Positions 11,153 to 23,257 of a stretch of 64,000 nucleotides of DNA are shown here, one piece after another; positions within the stretch are counted from its first letter, which is position 1; the number at the start of each line of letters is the position of its first letter. This stretch comes from Mantis religiosa (Eukaryota > Arthropoda > Insecta > Mantodea > Mantidae): assembly GCA_030765055.1 (NCBI GenBank), contig JAUKNK010000323.1, positions 374,501-438,500 on the forward strand, written 5' to 3'. The translations under genes and the position numbers were made by a program. Below the pieces are notes generated by a model. That model made no database searches. It had not been told where the DNA came from and worked only from the letters and a program-made list of their open reading frames with translations.

Positions 11153-12552
11153 GCCCACATTATATAAGGAATTTTCAGTCGTTTCATTCAGGTAAAATAA
11201 AACGGACTCCATTTTTATCGGTAAACACAGGAACGTCTTCCCAGCGGAATGTGTCATCGATGTATACTCTTATAGAACCAGTTATCAAATTGTAAGATAA
11301 GAAAGTTGAAAATGATGAACCACTTTGTGCGTGTTAGAGCACAGGATTCGCAGAAGAGGCATACATTGGAGAGGTTATAATCTGAACGCCATGACTAAAA
11401 ATCAGGGCACCATTCAAGCTATTAAACGTTGTTAAATGAAGCTAGAAGACCACCACAATTTTGGGCATTATGCCAACACTAATTGAAACAAATGGGAATT
11501 CGGAGTTGGAAGAGGATAATTATCCTTCCCTGATGCTGGTCCGGCTCTCTCGCCCGCGTGTCTTCTGAAGAGAGATGAAAGTTGAAATAACTGCAGAACG
11601 TCTGCCCATTCAGGGTTGTTCGTTATAACATGCAGTATGTTTAACACTTTTTCAGACATTACTATGTGGAATAAAAGTTATGGTTTAAAAAATTGCCTAA
11701 AATGTTCCAAAGATAATGCAGAATAGCAAAAAAAAAAAAAAAAAAAAAAAATAGCTTACAGATATGGAGAATTGGTTCCATTAATATTACTATTTTAGTA
11801 ATACATTGTCGTGTGAAAAACGTAGCTTAATTTGCTACTTAGGCTATAAAACTCCATTATCTGGATTAATTTAGCACCAAAGTTTGGTTTCCATATTATA
11901 GAAAGCAGCAATATAAGACCAGGAGTACATTTGTGAGCTTCAGGGAATAGTGGTTTCCAGAAGCAGACTGTAATATTTAATGTAAATAGAAATCCTTAAT
12001 AAATACACTTTCAATTTATTTGGGGGGGGGCGGCGTAAGAGAAGCGCTTGTTTAGCCCTATGCCGTAGAGTTCATAAAATAGCACGTGTCCATAATGCAA
12101 CTGCTAGAAAAGTTGGTGGCAATATGTTAGTGCATTTTCTATTGTATGCAGCATAAAATCATACATTCCAGCATAAATTTCTCTTCCACAGATTATGCTG
12201 TAAGTTTAAGCTGAGAAGAAGCCTCGTCTCCGAGATTGAGATGACAGCGGTACGTCCTGTATCTATGTCTTTTTCTAGCAAGATCTATTGATTTGGTTTA
12301 TTTATATCTATTAAGTGCAGTAAGGGCGGAGCCATGTACGGATGTTTCGACCTCTGACCTCTGCTACCAGGTGTTCCTAACCACGACATGTTATGAAGAA
12401 GTGATGAACAAAGTGGCATATGGATAGGTTCTACAGGTTCTCCGGTTGCACCATCCACGCATTCCTACAACTACTCCCTAATCACTTTTCTATCCAAATA
12501 TTTAACCCTCGTTTCACATCATCTCCTTCCTTACTCTCATAAAATACATTTT
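11153..12552. other. unassigned, with a poly(A) run
   Basis: A 24-base A-run lies at about 11728-11751 and a short G-run near 12020. No gene is seen. Confidence 0.4.
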
Positions 12553-12745
12553 ATTTAACGTCTACGAATGCCAAGTCCTATCGAACAATGACTGATATGG
12601 AAAACAGGATGGTCAACTTAGTCCCAGTTCAATAGAGTTTGGTGTTACTCGACACTCATCTTTCAGGATAGCTCCCACTGATCGCAATTCTGGAATTCTT
12701 GAACCTGGAGCAGAAACGCTGCTCCCTACGCTACAGAGGCGGGCT
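12553..12745 (-). repeat. tRNA-derived SINE, family A (degenerate copy)
   Basis: The landmarks of family A are recognisable but diverged: 'acattcatctttcaggata'-type core near 12652-12669 and 'ctacgctacagaggcgggc' at 12727-12745, which is the reverse complement of the tRNA-like head. It is an old copy compared with 29657-29930 or 55629-55862. Confidence 0.6.
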
Positions 12746-12889
12746 AGTCATAAAAGACTTCGAGCTTTTCACCCAACCTGTTCACTTTCTCTGATCCACA
12801 GTCAGCTTTCCGACAGGCATCTGACCCCAAGCAAACATTTAAGTCCTTGGGGTGGGGGAGAAGTTTTCTACACGAGAAATTGTGATGGA

Positions 12890-13044
12890 CAACACGGCAC
12901 TAGAGCAGATTTTCTCCTGGTTCTCCGGTTTACCCCACCGTCTCATTCCACCGTTGCTCCATCTTCATCTCATGTATCATCAGTGTCACAGCCTGTGGTG
13001 CCGTATGTAGCAAATGCGGTTGGTAAACACTACAGATTTTTACA
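12890..13044 (-). repeat. short interspersed repeat, family D (copy 1)
   Basis: The reverse complement aligns with 61292-61445: both carry 'gtagtgttta', 'ctacatacggcacc', 'gtgacactgatg', 'gagatgaagat' and 'ggtggaatgaga', then an 'accggag..cc.ggagaaaa' tail. In this copy the family's start abuts the ATT microsatellite. Function unknown. Confidence 0.7.
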
Positions 13045-13945
<901 letters not shown>

Positions 13946-14214
13946 TCATCATCATCATTATCTATACGATAACGGTAATAGGAAAAATTAGAAGAATATG
14001 AAGTACATGTAGGTTTTATTTAGACACATGCAAGCAGTAAAACATGTTTACCTGGTTCATGGCAAAGGAACCTGATGATTCTCTGTTACAATACTACAGC
14101 TAGAAACCGACGCCACGGAATTTCTACTTACCCCTGCGGTCCTAACATCGGGCTGAAGTTACAATGAGAATTTAGCATTTTATAAGATACTTTTATGTTG
14201 CGTTTTGATTTTGT

Positions 14215-14290
14215 GCCATGGTAGCTCAATTTGTTATATTAACCGCACGGAAAGCGGAAGTTTCGTGTTTGAGTTCCTGGCTATGATATT
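14215..14290 (+). repeat. tRNA-like sequence (SINE head, degenerate)
   Basis: The stretch starts CCATGGTAGCTCAA, like the family P head. It has an anticodon-stem-like CCGC...GCGG and ends with a decayed B box (GTTTGAGTTCC). It is likely an old tRNA-derived repeat and not a functional gene. Confidence 0.45.
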
Positions 14291-14399
14291 AAGCCTTTTA
14301 GTCAGATTCTACCTTTTCACTCATGATTTACATAGTGCTTGTGTGAAAAATTGATTGGCCTCATAGCTGGTTGAGCTACTGAGCCTGGAACCTAGATTA

Positions 14400-14492
14400 C
14401 TTACTTATCCAGATAACTCAACCTGACCAAGATTCAAACTCGGGACATCCTAAACGTGAGGCAGACACGCTACCATCTACGCTACCGAGATG
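14400..14492 (-). repeat. tRNA-derived SINE, family A (head fragment)
   Basis: It contains the reverse complement of the family A head: 'ataactcaacctgaccaaga', 'ttcaaactcggga', 'cgtgaggcagacacgctacc' and 'ctacgctaccgag'. The body is missing. Confidence 0.7.
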
Positions 14493-15111
14493 CTAACTAT
14501 AGCTGAAGTTAAACTCCTATCAATATAATTGTTGATTCCAAACAAATGCCAATGGTTTGTGTGTGTGAGTGTCTGTGTATAGGTAGCTTGATCGTGGCTC
14601 CAAATTGTTTTTTTTTTTCTAATATATTGGTGTTTGTACTTATTTCAATGAGGAGGAAATATTAACTTATCAAACGTTTTAAAGGTATTAGTGTAACCGA
14701 ACAGTGCAACACTGGAATAAAACTACACAAGCATTAATTTGTAATAACTGAATATTGTGCACCCTATTCGGGCACTACATGCAGTATATAAGGAACGTTT
14801 GCCAATCAACTTAGCGGGGAGGTCCGGTGCTACAGGTTCAACACTACGGTGTATCTGCACCTTTCAAAAGCAATTTTCAAACATGTGTAAATCTTGGCGC
14901 GAAATGCGACTCTAGGCCACGGAGTACAAAGTGGCACCAACCCATGTAGCGACTATGACTTCCCTTTTGATTTATTTTATGAATATTTACTATTGATCTA
15001 TGTATCAATTATTCAATCATTATCGGTACGAAGTCAAAAGAATACACACGTAAGCTTTTATATGTTATCTAAAGTGCATGCTTTCTTTGTTGATATTAAT
15101 ATGGCACTATG

Positions 15112-15323
15112 ACCACCTCTGTAGCGTAGGGGTAGCATGTCAGTCATATGTTCAAGAGGAGCCGAGTTCGAATCTGCAGTTTTCTGTATAAGGTTTTCAT
15201 TGAGTTTTGCCCCTGTCCTGAACGATGAATGTCGGGTAACACTAAGCTCTAAGTACCGTGGACTCATTTGAACATAATTTTACCCATCTAATTCATATGA
15301 TATAACGTTTGAGGACGTAACTT
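15112..15323 (+). repeat. tRNA-derived SINE, family A (full-length, diverged)
   Basis: Head 'cctctgtagcgtaggggtagcatgtcagtc', given here in pieces (CTCTGTAGCGTAGGGGTAGC), then B box GAGTTCGAATCTG. The core has 'gaatgtcgggtaacactaag', and the 3' end is 'tataacgtttgaggacgtaa'. Order and spacing match the copy at 55629-55862. Confidence 0.75.
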
Positions 15324-15959
15324 AAAGAAAAAGATTGCAAAACTAAACTTATTACTAAATTATCTGAAAGTGCAAGGGAATGTGAGACTACAGCAGGCCT
15401 TAAGGAATTCTCCAAACTCTAAAGAGAGGGTTACTGTGTGAAACTTTTCAAAATAGCATTATTTTTGCACGGCCAAGAGCTAAACTGAAGAACAGTATAA
15501 TTTTGGGGAAAATTCAGACAAATAAAAGGAATATATCCAAAATAGTTTAATTGACAAAATAAATTATTTGACATAAATTGCTTATTTTCACGAGATACAT
15601 TTTTTGCGAAAAAAAAATTTGTCCAACTCTAAAGCCCCATTTACCTAGAAAGATTAAGAATAACGCGAGCACTTTAACGTATGAGGATTAAATTCGCTTT
15701 GCCATTCAAAATGATATTATAACGTCAACATCAAAATAAAGTAACAATTATCTTATCAATATTGTCACATATCAATTCGCGTAAGCAAACACCGTGAGAA
15801 AGAAAGAGAGAAGTGGGGAGTGAAAGAGACAGATAGAGCCAAGCCTCACCTACAGACCGACCCGCGCAGCGCTAATGACGTATTGATGAGAGACCGGGTG
15901 GGGTGAGGAAAGAGCCAGAGAAACGCCTGGAGAATTCCCTCGCCATCCCGAGGGCCCGT

Positions 15960-15987
15960 GAAGCTTCGGGAAGTTTCGCCAAACTTC
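15960..15987 (+). promoter_or_regulatory. heat-shock-element array in LTR copy 3
   Basis: Six triplets start every 5 bp: GAA 15960, TTC 15965, GAA 15970, TTC 15975, CAA 15980, TTC 15985. Five of six are exact and the alternation is perfect. The array ends 18 bp before the TATA box. This matches the consensus binding site for trimeric HSF. Inducibility is inferred. Confidence 0.65.
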
Positions 15988-16005
15988 GTGATACAGGGAA
16001 TGTTG

Positions 16006-16013
16006 TATAAAAG
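16006..16013 (+). promoter_or_regulatory. TATA box of LTR copy 3
   Basis: TATAAAAG lies 18 bp downstream of the GAA/TTC array and about 135 bp upstream of the AATAAA, as expected for a pol II LTR promoter with a short R region. Confidence 0.6.
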
Positions 16014-16479
16014 CGATGGATCAGTTCCGCAAGTGCAGAGAGACGAGGTGCAGCGTGGATTTGCAACAGACGGGCTGGAAGATTGGGCACGTGTGTGTGT
16101 GACATTATTCTGCGGTTATCAGAGAGGTACAAAGTGTATTTCTACCAAAATAAAGAACATTTTGAATTTATGCATACTGGACTTTTAATCCTATGAACCT
16201 ACGAAGTATAAATATTATTAAACATTTTAAAATACTGGCAATTTTTGAATTAAATTTCTACTACACTATTAACATTTCACGAAGATACTCTTTCTGGAAA
16301 TCTTCAGAATAATATAGCACATAGAAATATTTGTGTAGAACAGTACTTCCAAAGTACAATGACAATTGATGCAAATAATAATAAGCTAATAATGACAATG
16401 AATACCAACAATTATAATTATTGTCATTGTGCGGGTTACGTAGATTCAGAAATCTGGCTTGCAGAATATTAGATCAATC

Positions 16480-16786
16480 TTTGCTGCAGTAGAAAGACGT
16501 GACATTGACAATCAGCAGTCTTCAAGGCCAACTCGGAGTTCTGCTGCACAAAAACAAATGAAAGATTTAACTGCGATACACTTCAATTGTCGACTGTAGC
16601 AATAACCAACAAACAAATGCCGCTTCTAACACCTCACCAGTCATTGCTTCTAGAAAGCTGCAGATCTTCCAAGAATTTTCGCGGCCGCAACAGTAGACAG
16701 AAATCTGCAGCCTCTCTCAGTATTTTTCTCTCCTGTCAAGCGCCCGGCTCCGCCTTGTGGCAGCAGCACAATAACACACGGTGACA
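16480..16786 (-). mobile_element. LTR copy 4 (truncated at the U5 side)
   Basis: On the reverse strand it begins TGTCACCGTGTG near 16786, followed by TTATTGTGCTGCTGCC as in copy 2. It retains 'gaagtgtatcgcag' and 'cttgaagactgc' of the R region. The AATAAA/U5 end is not recognisable. The GAA/TTC grid persists partly: TTC 16648, GAA 16653, (CTG), GAT 16663, TCC 16668, GAA 16673, TTC 16678. Confidence 0.6.
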
Positions 16787-16842
16787 TTGTCCTTGCCATT
16801 GCCATTGCTATTGTCATCATGATGATGATCATGATCATGACT

Positions 16843-17000
16843 ATTCTTCTTCTTCTTCTTCTTCTTCTTCTTCTTCTTCTTCTTCTTCTTCTTCTTCTTC
16901 TTCTTCTTCTTCTTCTTCTTCTTCTTCTTCTTCTTCTTCTTCTTCTTCTGCTCCTCCTCCTCCTCCTCCTCCTCCTCCTCCTCCTCCTCCTCCTCCTCCT
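16843..17000. repeat. (TTC)n-(TCC)n microsatellite
   Basis: About 105 bp of TTC repeats change at 16949-16951 into about 50 bp of TCC repeats. It lies about 55 bp from LTR copy 4. The poly-Arg and poly-Leu frames across it are artefacts. Confidence 0.95.
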
Positions 17001-18715
17001 ATCCACATGATTGGTTTAGGTTTCTTCCTCGTAATACATTCGATACACCTTCATAAGAACGCGATTATTTAAAATAAAATACACACTAAAATAAAACTTA
17101 TTAAGGAAAAAGTATTAATTAACAAATATAATAAAACATAAAGACAACCACATATCACACCAACTATAACTACCACGGATATTTTATTTAAAATTTCTTC
17201 CATAAATCTTCTCTTTCCAACTTTTTATTTATCTTCTGAAGACCGTAAGAAAGAATAGGTATTTAACTCCCTTATTAGTTTATACATTTTAAAGCAATTT
17301 AGTAGACATCAGCCATTGAAATTTCAGCGTAGATGCTCAGAGCATCGATTGCATCAATCAGTCAGTATCCACTACAAGGGCACTTGACATTCAAAAATGT
17401 TCCCTAAAGCTATGAGAGAAACTCACACACCTCACAGTTTTGCGGTAGGCATCAGGTGCTATCCAGGACTTTGCCTTCAATAAGCTGTATTTAGTCGAAT
17501 GCAATTTTTAAACTTAACCACAAGTTACTCTTAAATTTATTACTACTAATGTTTACCTGGTTCCATCATGATATTTTAACTGTAAAATTCGCACGTCTTT
17601 ATCTTGTATAAAAGAAAATATAACATCAATTTATTTATTTAAACGTGACCTTTTGTCTTTACTCTGAAGTATTATTTTAAACAATAAACATAAGTTTTTA
17701 AATATAAACTTTCCCTTTACAATAATAAAATATCCTTATTTCACGGTAGATCTATACATTCATCAGAACATCTTGTTTTGGAATATGCACGGAAATGCCC
17801 CCAAAATCACTCCTGCAGATATGTCTGTGATGTTATAAATTTTATATTATCTTTTATAATTTTTCTGTAATTCTTTTAACATTTAAAATGTAGAAAGGTG
17901 CACCTAGTTTACAGGCAGGTAATTAAAATATTGTATGCACTAACCTAAAAGCAAAAATGAAGTAATAAGGTAGGGAAGAGCTAAACGATAACATTTAAAT
18001 ATGGGATATAGTAATATAATATATCTGACAAAATAAATTAAGTAAAAATTGAATGCTTAATATAGCTGATCTAAATAAGTGAGGTGAAATAGGTAAAGTA
18101 TGTGGAAAATTAGATTACCTACCCTAGAACTATCAAGATCAACATTCCAAAAAGGTGGCATGCACGGGAAGTGAATTACATCGTCGAAAAATATCCTTCC
18201 TAGCTTTCAAACATACGACATAATACGTGTACCCGAATATAAATGAACCGACATGCGAATCGGTGTATGACGCATCTATATACTCTGCGTATCATTATTG
18301 TGCAGTTAAACAAAATACGTTCGTCAAAGAACAATGAATACTACTGTTTTTTACATTATATAAATTCAAAGAACTATACCATTTTTGAAGCAGCATTTTT
18401 TACTCAAAAAAGAAATATTTAAAAATGTGGTCTCCACGGAATACATATTGTAATATGGGACCTATACATATTTCTGTTTCTTTTTCTGAACCTATAAAGA
18501 AATAGAACATTACACTGAAATGTTTGGCTGGTTACCAACACCCTCCACATGGTAACCTTGGACTTCGGTTACACTAAAATATGCTTGTCATTCTTTATAA
18601 CCAAGTTTCGTAAAATATGGGACCAATGAGGAACTTAAGACAATGCACCTGGAAAAACATAAAAATAATGCATTTAGTTTTAAACGCCTTGAAAATTTTA
18701 TCGCCGTTTTCTTTC
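17001..18715. other. unassigned AT-rich sequence
   Basis: No gene or repeat copy is seen in these 1.7 kb. Confidence 0.4.
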
Positions 18716-18717
18716 TT

Positions 18718-18955
18718 TTTTGTGTAATCTACGTCCTCCAGCGTCAAGTTATAACGGGTGGTGAATGAAATGGATGAACTGATGTTCAAATGAGCACAGG
18801 GTCCATAAAGCTTAGAGCTAACGACATTCATCTTTCAGGATAAGGGAAAACCCCGAAAAAAACCTTATCCAGTTAACTCACCCTTACCGAGATTCGAACT
18901 AGGGACCTCTTGAACGTGATGCAGACATGCTATCATCTACGCTACTTTATCCCCG
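18718..18955 (-). repeat. tRNA-derived SINE, family A (full-length)
   Basis: The reverse-strand copy shows all family landmarks. On the + strand: 'tctacgtcctccagcgtcaa' (3' end), 'aaatgagcac..gggtccata', 'gacattcatctttcaggata', then the head with GAGATTCGAAC. A T-rich run upstream (18700-18722) is the A-rich 3' tail read in reverse. Confidence 0.8.
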
Positions 18956-19251
18956 TGTGGGAGCATAAGGTGATGACGACATTGAAAATATCAAACAAAT
19001 AGGTGCACTTTTTCACGTCTTTATTCTGATTTTGGTTAATTTAATTGTGTAAATTAAAATATATCATATGTAAAACGGTTTGCTACATCCTATTCAGAAC
19101 TTTATTTTGCCTTTGAGAGAACGTTACAAAGAACCCCGAATTTAAGGTCTTTTGAATCCAAAGTAACCTACGAAACGACAGAATAATCCCTTTATATTTA
19201 AACTTGCTCCTCCTCTTCTGTTTTACTTTGATAATATGACAAATTTAGTTA

Positions 19252-19597
19252 AAATAAACATAATTCTACCGGAAAAACTTGGAGAATTTAAAGTCATGTC
19301 GTCATGCTGGCCGTAGTAGATCAGAAGGCTAGAGCATCCGCACGGGGTGCGGGAGATCCGTGGTTCAAATCGCGGCTATGAAATCGAATTTTTCAGCCTG
19401 GCTCTACACATTCAAACTATAGCCTACACACGGCTAATGTGGTAGAAATGATTATTTGCATAAATTTACCTTATATTATACTGGTTTAACTATGAAGCCT
19501 GGGACTCAAGTACTTACAGCATAGTAAGTCACCACAAAAAGGTGCGTATCTCATAGCGTATGAGAACCCCTAGTGGTCTACCGGGAAATATGTGAGT
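19252..19597 (+). repeat. family P unit, circularly permuted (copy P1)
   Basis: The order is end of body (tctaccgg..ggagaattta), tRNA-like head (B box GGTTCAAATCG), tail (ctacacacggctaatgtg), then body again (atgaagcctgggac ... ggtctaccgggaaatatg). It therefore starts and stops at nearly the same point of the unit, slightly more than one full unit. No TSD was found. Confidence 0.65.
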
Positions 19598-19605
19598 GAG
19601 TTGCA

Positions 19606-21080
19606 GCGACAGGTATGCAGAGCAACAATATTTAATATTGGAATGTGTATTGGATACTTACTCTGTCTAGAAGCATTTAAAAGACTACAATAAATGTTAA
19701 ATAATCCCCTTTATTAGTGATTCAAATGTGGTAAATAATGCAAAATTAAATAAATAAACTTAAAGGAAATAATAATTTTATAAGTTTTGCCAGATTTTCT
19801 TGGAATTTCCCACGTGCGTGGGCTTAAGAAAATGGTACCTAAAATCACATAGCAAATTGACGCTGAACTTCTGTCAGTGCGGACAAAGAACACTGGCTTA
19901 CTGTTGCGGGAATAGCTTAAGAATCACAATCTCCCTAACTTCATCTCCGGCTGCTAGAATACGTTCTTACTTCCAGCTTCCGTATACTTCCCTCTGCTGA
20001 AATTTGATTGCCCCAAGGTATTTTACAACCGGATGCTTTACCGTGCGCAAAGTGACAGACTGATTTCCAGCTCTCCTGATCTCCCGAGGTTCAACCTTAT
20101 GTCTAAGGACGGTTCAGTTGACAAGATATTTTAGTCGTAATTGAATTCACATGTAGCAGCATTTTGAGAGGTGCTTCCTGTAGCTTTTATTTGCATAGTG
20201 TTAGTTTCCTAGGGATGTGATTTGAAACTAAAATTCCTATGGCTGAAGGGCTTCTAGGCAATCAAACCTCTTTACACATCGTCATCATTACAGAGCAGCT
20301 TTGATACGCAGTAACTGTATTGCTGTGATGACCCCGAAATTCTGGTTAATGTAATTTGTAATATAACTCATACAAGTTCTTTTGCAAGTGAAAGGAGTAC
20401 GCCTAAATAATTGCCTATTTAACAGCTGGCGCTACCCGATGTATTTCAATTTTTGCATGAGCTGGAAGAGGAAAGGGTTAACAAAAAAGGAGTTCACATA
20501 TGTTAAGTGCATTAGAGGAATGTGCATTTTTTGTGCAGTAAGTGGGATTTTGTCGATCTCTACGTTTACCAGTTATAACAATAATGAGAACTTCAACGGC
20601 TAAAAAGAAGAAGCTCTTTGGCAATGTCTAAGCTGCAACTTGACAGACGTTGAACTTACATATGAAGTTTAATCGAATGTTTGTTTTCATTTACGCTATT
20701 CAGAGATGGATAGACAGACGGACACTCACACTCAAAACCGTTTCCTAATAAATCTTCTTCATTTGATTCACATTTACAAAATATATTTTCCCAATGATAT
20801 TTCGCCATTTTTGTGGTGGAATGCAACACCTGCTGTGCTTACTGTAAGTATGAACAAAACAGGTGAAATTTATGCAGTAAATAGTGGAGCAAATGATTCA
20901 CAGGAAAACGGTAACAAAGCCAATGGTGCCCTAATCATTTTACTGAACTTCTAATATTTGCATTATATTAGTGTTAGATGAAGTGAAAAACATAAAAAAA
21001 TGGAAATAGCATTACTTTATTTGTAGCTGGGTTCTAGAAGTTCACCGAAAAAAACAATAAAATAGGCTAATAGTGACGGG
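19606..21080. other. unassigned intergenic sequence
   Basis: No gene is recognised. Short frames at 19800-20000, 20382-20603 and 20706-20954 have no motif. Confidence 0.4.
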
Positions 21081-21199
21081 GTTATGCGCTACCCGCTTTT
21101 CGTAAACACATGGGAGGGCGTTGAGTGCCATTCATTTTTTTCTGCCTTTTAGGAAGAACCCATTTGGCCATCGAAAGGAGATGTTTGCTATAGTTGTAC

Positions 21200-21335
21200 A
21201 CATATACAGAGGACACGGACACACAGACAGATATACAAACATACACCCATGCCCAAGGTGGCATTCGAACCCGCGACCCTCTACGCTACGGAACGCAACA
21301 CATACGCTCAACGACCATGGCTACGAGGGCCGGTA
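21200..21335 (-). repeat. tRNA-derived SINE head (unclassified)
   Basis: The reverse strand reads CTCGTAGCCATGGTCGTTGA, then a B box GGGTTCGAATGCC (near 21262-21274), then a body with 'tgtatgtttgtatatctg'. It resembles a tRNA-derived SINE but is not clearly family A, B or P. Confidence 0.5.
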
Positions 21336-21644
21336 GAGTGCCATACATTCGCGCACATACCCTTACAACCAACGTCACGGGCAACGGTAATCTATCGAAC
21401 ACAATGTAGTAGAATTTGTTCCCTAGATATTCATAAATTTCACAAAACACACTCATCTTTTCCATGTACATGAATATAAAAAAGAATGATTAATACTTAT
21501 AATGTGCATAGTAAATGTAAAGCTAACTCGTTGTGACAGTACTACATTATGTCTGCGCATATGCCTTGGTGTACTCAGTGTACCAGTAACTACATGCGCT
21601 ACAGTCCCTCCCATACAATCTGTCGTTTCATCTATGGAAACCCC

Positions 21645-21690
21645 GGCCCAAATCACCTCTTTGTCGACGGGCCCAAAAGCACCACACACT
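21645..21690 (+). repeat. shared ~40-bp motif (copy 1)
   Basis: Segments CCCAAATCACCTCTTTGTCG and ACGGGCCCAAAAGCACCACA match 53928-53972 and the reverse complement of 24540-24582. A short motif shared between otherwise unlike sequences suggests a conserved SINE/LINE 3' domain. Confidence 0.5.
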
Positions 21691-21699
21691 CACTCACTC

Positions 21700-23255
21700 T
21701 GTGGAAACCCATATTCTGTTGTTGGATACGGAGCTTCTAATATACTGACGTACGACTTCGAAGCACAGCATTAGGTGTTCCTTACTATTGTGGACTGGGT
21801 TAGCAATATTCTTCATGTATGCTTTTCTGAAAACTGATTGAAATAACGATTTTCTAGAAATAATTGTTGCCCCCACCATTATGTTGCACAGATCATGACA
21901 GATACTGCTATTTCTTGAGAGAAAGTAAGCTTTCAAGGTCGGAGTTAATATCACAAAAAAATTATTTCCGGCCTGTTTTACCGTAGTCTGCTAGCGTAAA
22001 ATCATCCATACGTTTCGTCCACAACTGCGGTGGACATCTGCAGTGGCGCGGTCGAAGTTTCTTCGGAGAAGGTTTCGCTGCGTCTGATGCAGTGATGCTG
22101 TGATAACTACTATGTCTGTGTGCATTAAGTTAGACGCTGAAGGCACATTTTCTTCTCTCTTTCTCTGTTCACCAATAGCACGAGTTGATGTCTAACTCAG
22201 TTGACCATCTATACTTCGTGCACAACTAACTTTACGAATTTCTGGCTAAACTTCGGGTCCCTATTTATAGCATAGCCGCAACATGCCGTGCCACATGTAT
22301 CCAACACTATACATGACTAGGACAAAAACGTTGTAACACATAAACACAAAACATATTGTTACAAAGCATCACTACAGATACATTTAGAAAATTATCTGGT
22401 ACGATATTCAAAAGTCAAAATGTATACATTGTCCTGCAATAATTAATTAGAACGTTGGTTACACCCTTCATGGAGAAAGAGCTCAAGGTATTTAATAACT
22501 GCATTTCATGTTTTCCCATAGGAGTTAGTGCACATTCCAAATCTCGAATGATCCATTTTGCAGCTTAAGTGAAGTCATTGTATGTCGTCCACGAACATGT
22601 TCCTGCTGATGAAGAGGATAGCGCTCCTGCTTCAGTCTGGACACTAGCAATTTACAAGGTCTGTTGATCACGCAATAGCTGTCTTCCTCCTGTAGTTCGT
22701 ATTTCGGTATCAGCACGAAGCAATCCTCAGAAATTATCAGCGTGCTTTCCATCTTAATGTGCTGAGTCCTCATGGAAGTATTGAAGGTAGAACCTCACTT
22801 CTCCCTTGATAGAAATGTCAAAGTATCCGATGGAGGATAAAAATGTTAGAAATGAACTCAATCTTAGTGTTTGTAATGAAATTCGAACTATGCGAATATA
22901 GGAAAATGCGATTTAAAACATTTCCATATAGTACCAGGAATTAATCCCGGCACCTCTTGATCACCAAACAGATATATAAAGATAAAGTCATAAAGGAGTT
23001 GTAATTTTGAATGCTAGCTAGAGTAGTACAAGGTTTGTATTTTAAGAATATGTGTAAATAATAAACCTAAATTTTGCTGTCATAAATATGCGTTATTTTT
23101 ATGGAACATCAGAATGTCATCATTCTTCAAGATCATTTTAATAACAGAAGACCTTCAGTTCAATTACAGAATAAACTGTTGTCATTTCCAATGTTCGTGC
23201 AGAAAATGGACTGGTAGATTCAATACCTACAGATTTACCTTTGGTTTTCAAATAT
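21700..23255. other. unassigned; promoter-like patch at 22020-22275
   Basis: No gene is recognised. At 22020-22275 there are hairpin-forming (gtccac..gtggac) and GAA/TTC-rich bases. A TATAAATAG-like site on the reverse strand lies near 22262-22270. This might be an old LTR, but it does not align with the four LTR copies. Confidence 0.3.
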
Positions 23256-23257
23256 AG

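Larger units (their letters stand above)
15763..16210 (+). mobile_element. solo LTR copy 3 with 5-bp TSD
   Basis: It starts TGTCACAT and ends near GAAGTATA. AATAT lies directly before (15758-15762) and after (16211-16215), a clean 5-bp TSD. In order it contains a purine-rich tract, a GAA/TTC array (15960-15987), a TATA box (16006-16013), an R-like stretch, AATAAA (16149-16154) and the family's conserved U5 end (ACTTTTAATCCTATGAACC). It is 448 bp long. The 5-bp TSD is usual for BEL/Pao, Copia and many Gypsy elements. Which superfamily cannot be told without an internal region. Confidence 0.75.

Noticed and set aside
16650..17010. Poly-Arg and poly-Leu frames
   Set aside because: They are translations of the TTC/TCC microsatellite.
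22020..22275. Fifth LTR copy with GAA/TTC triplets
   Set aside because: Some triplets fit a 5-bp grid (GAA 22054, TTC 22059, TTC 22074), but the TATA-like site is on the wrong side and the sequence does not align with the LTR family.
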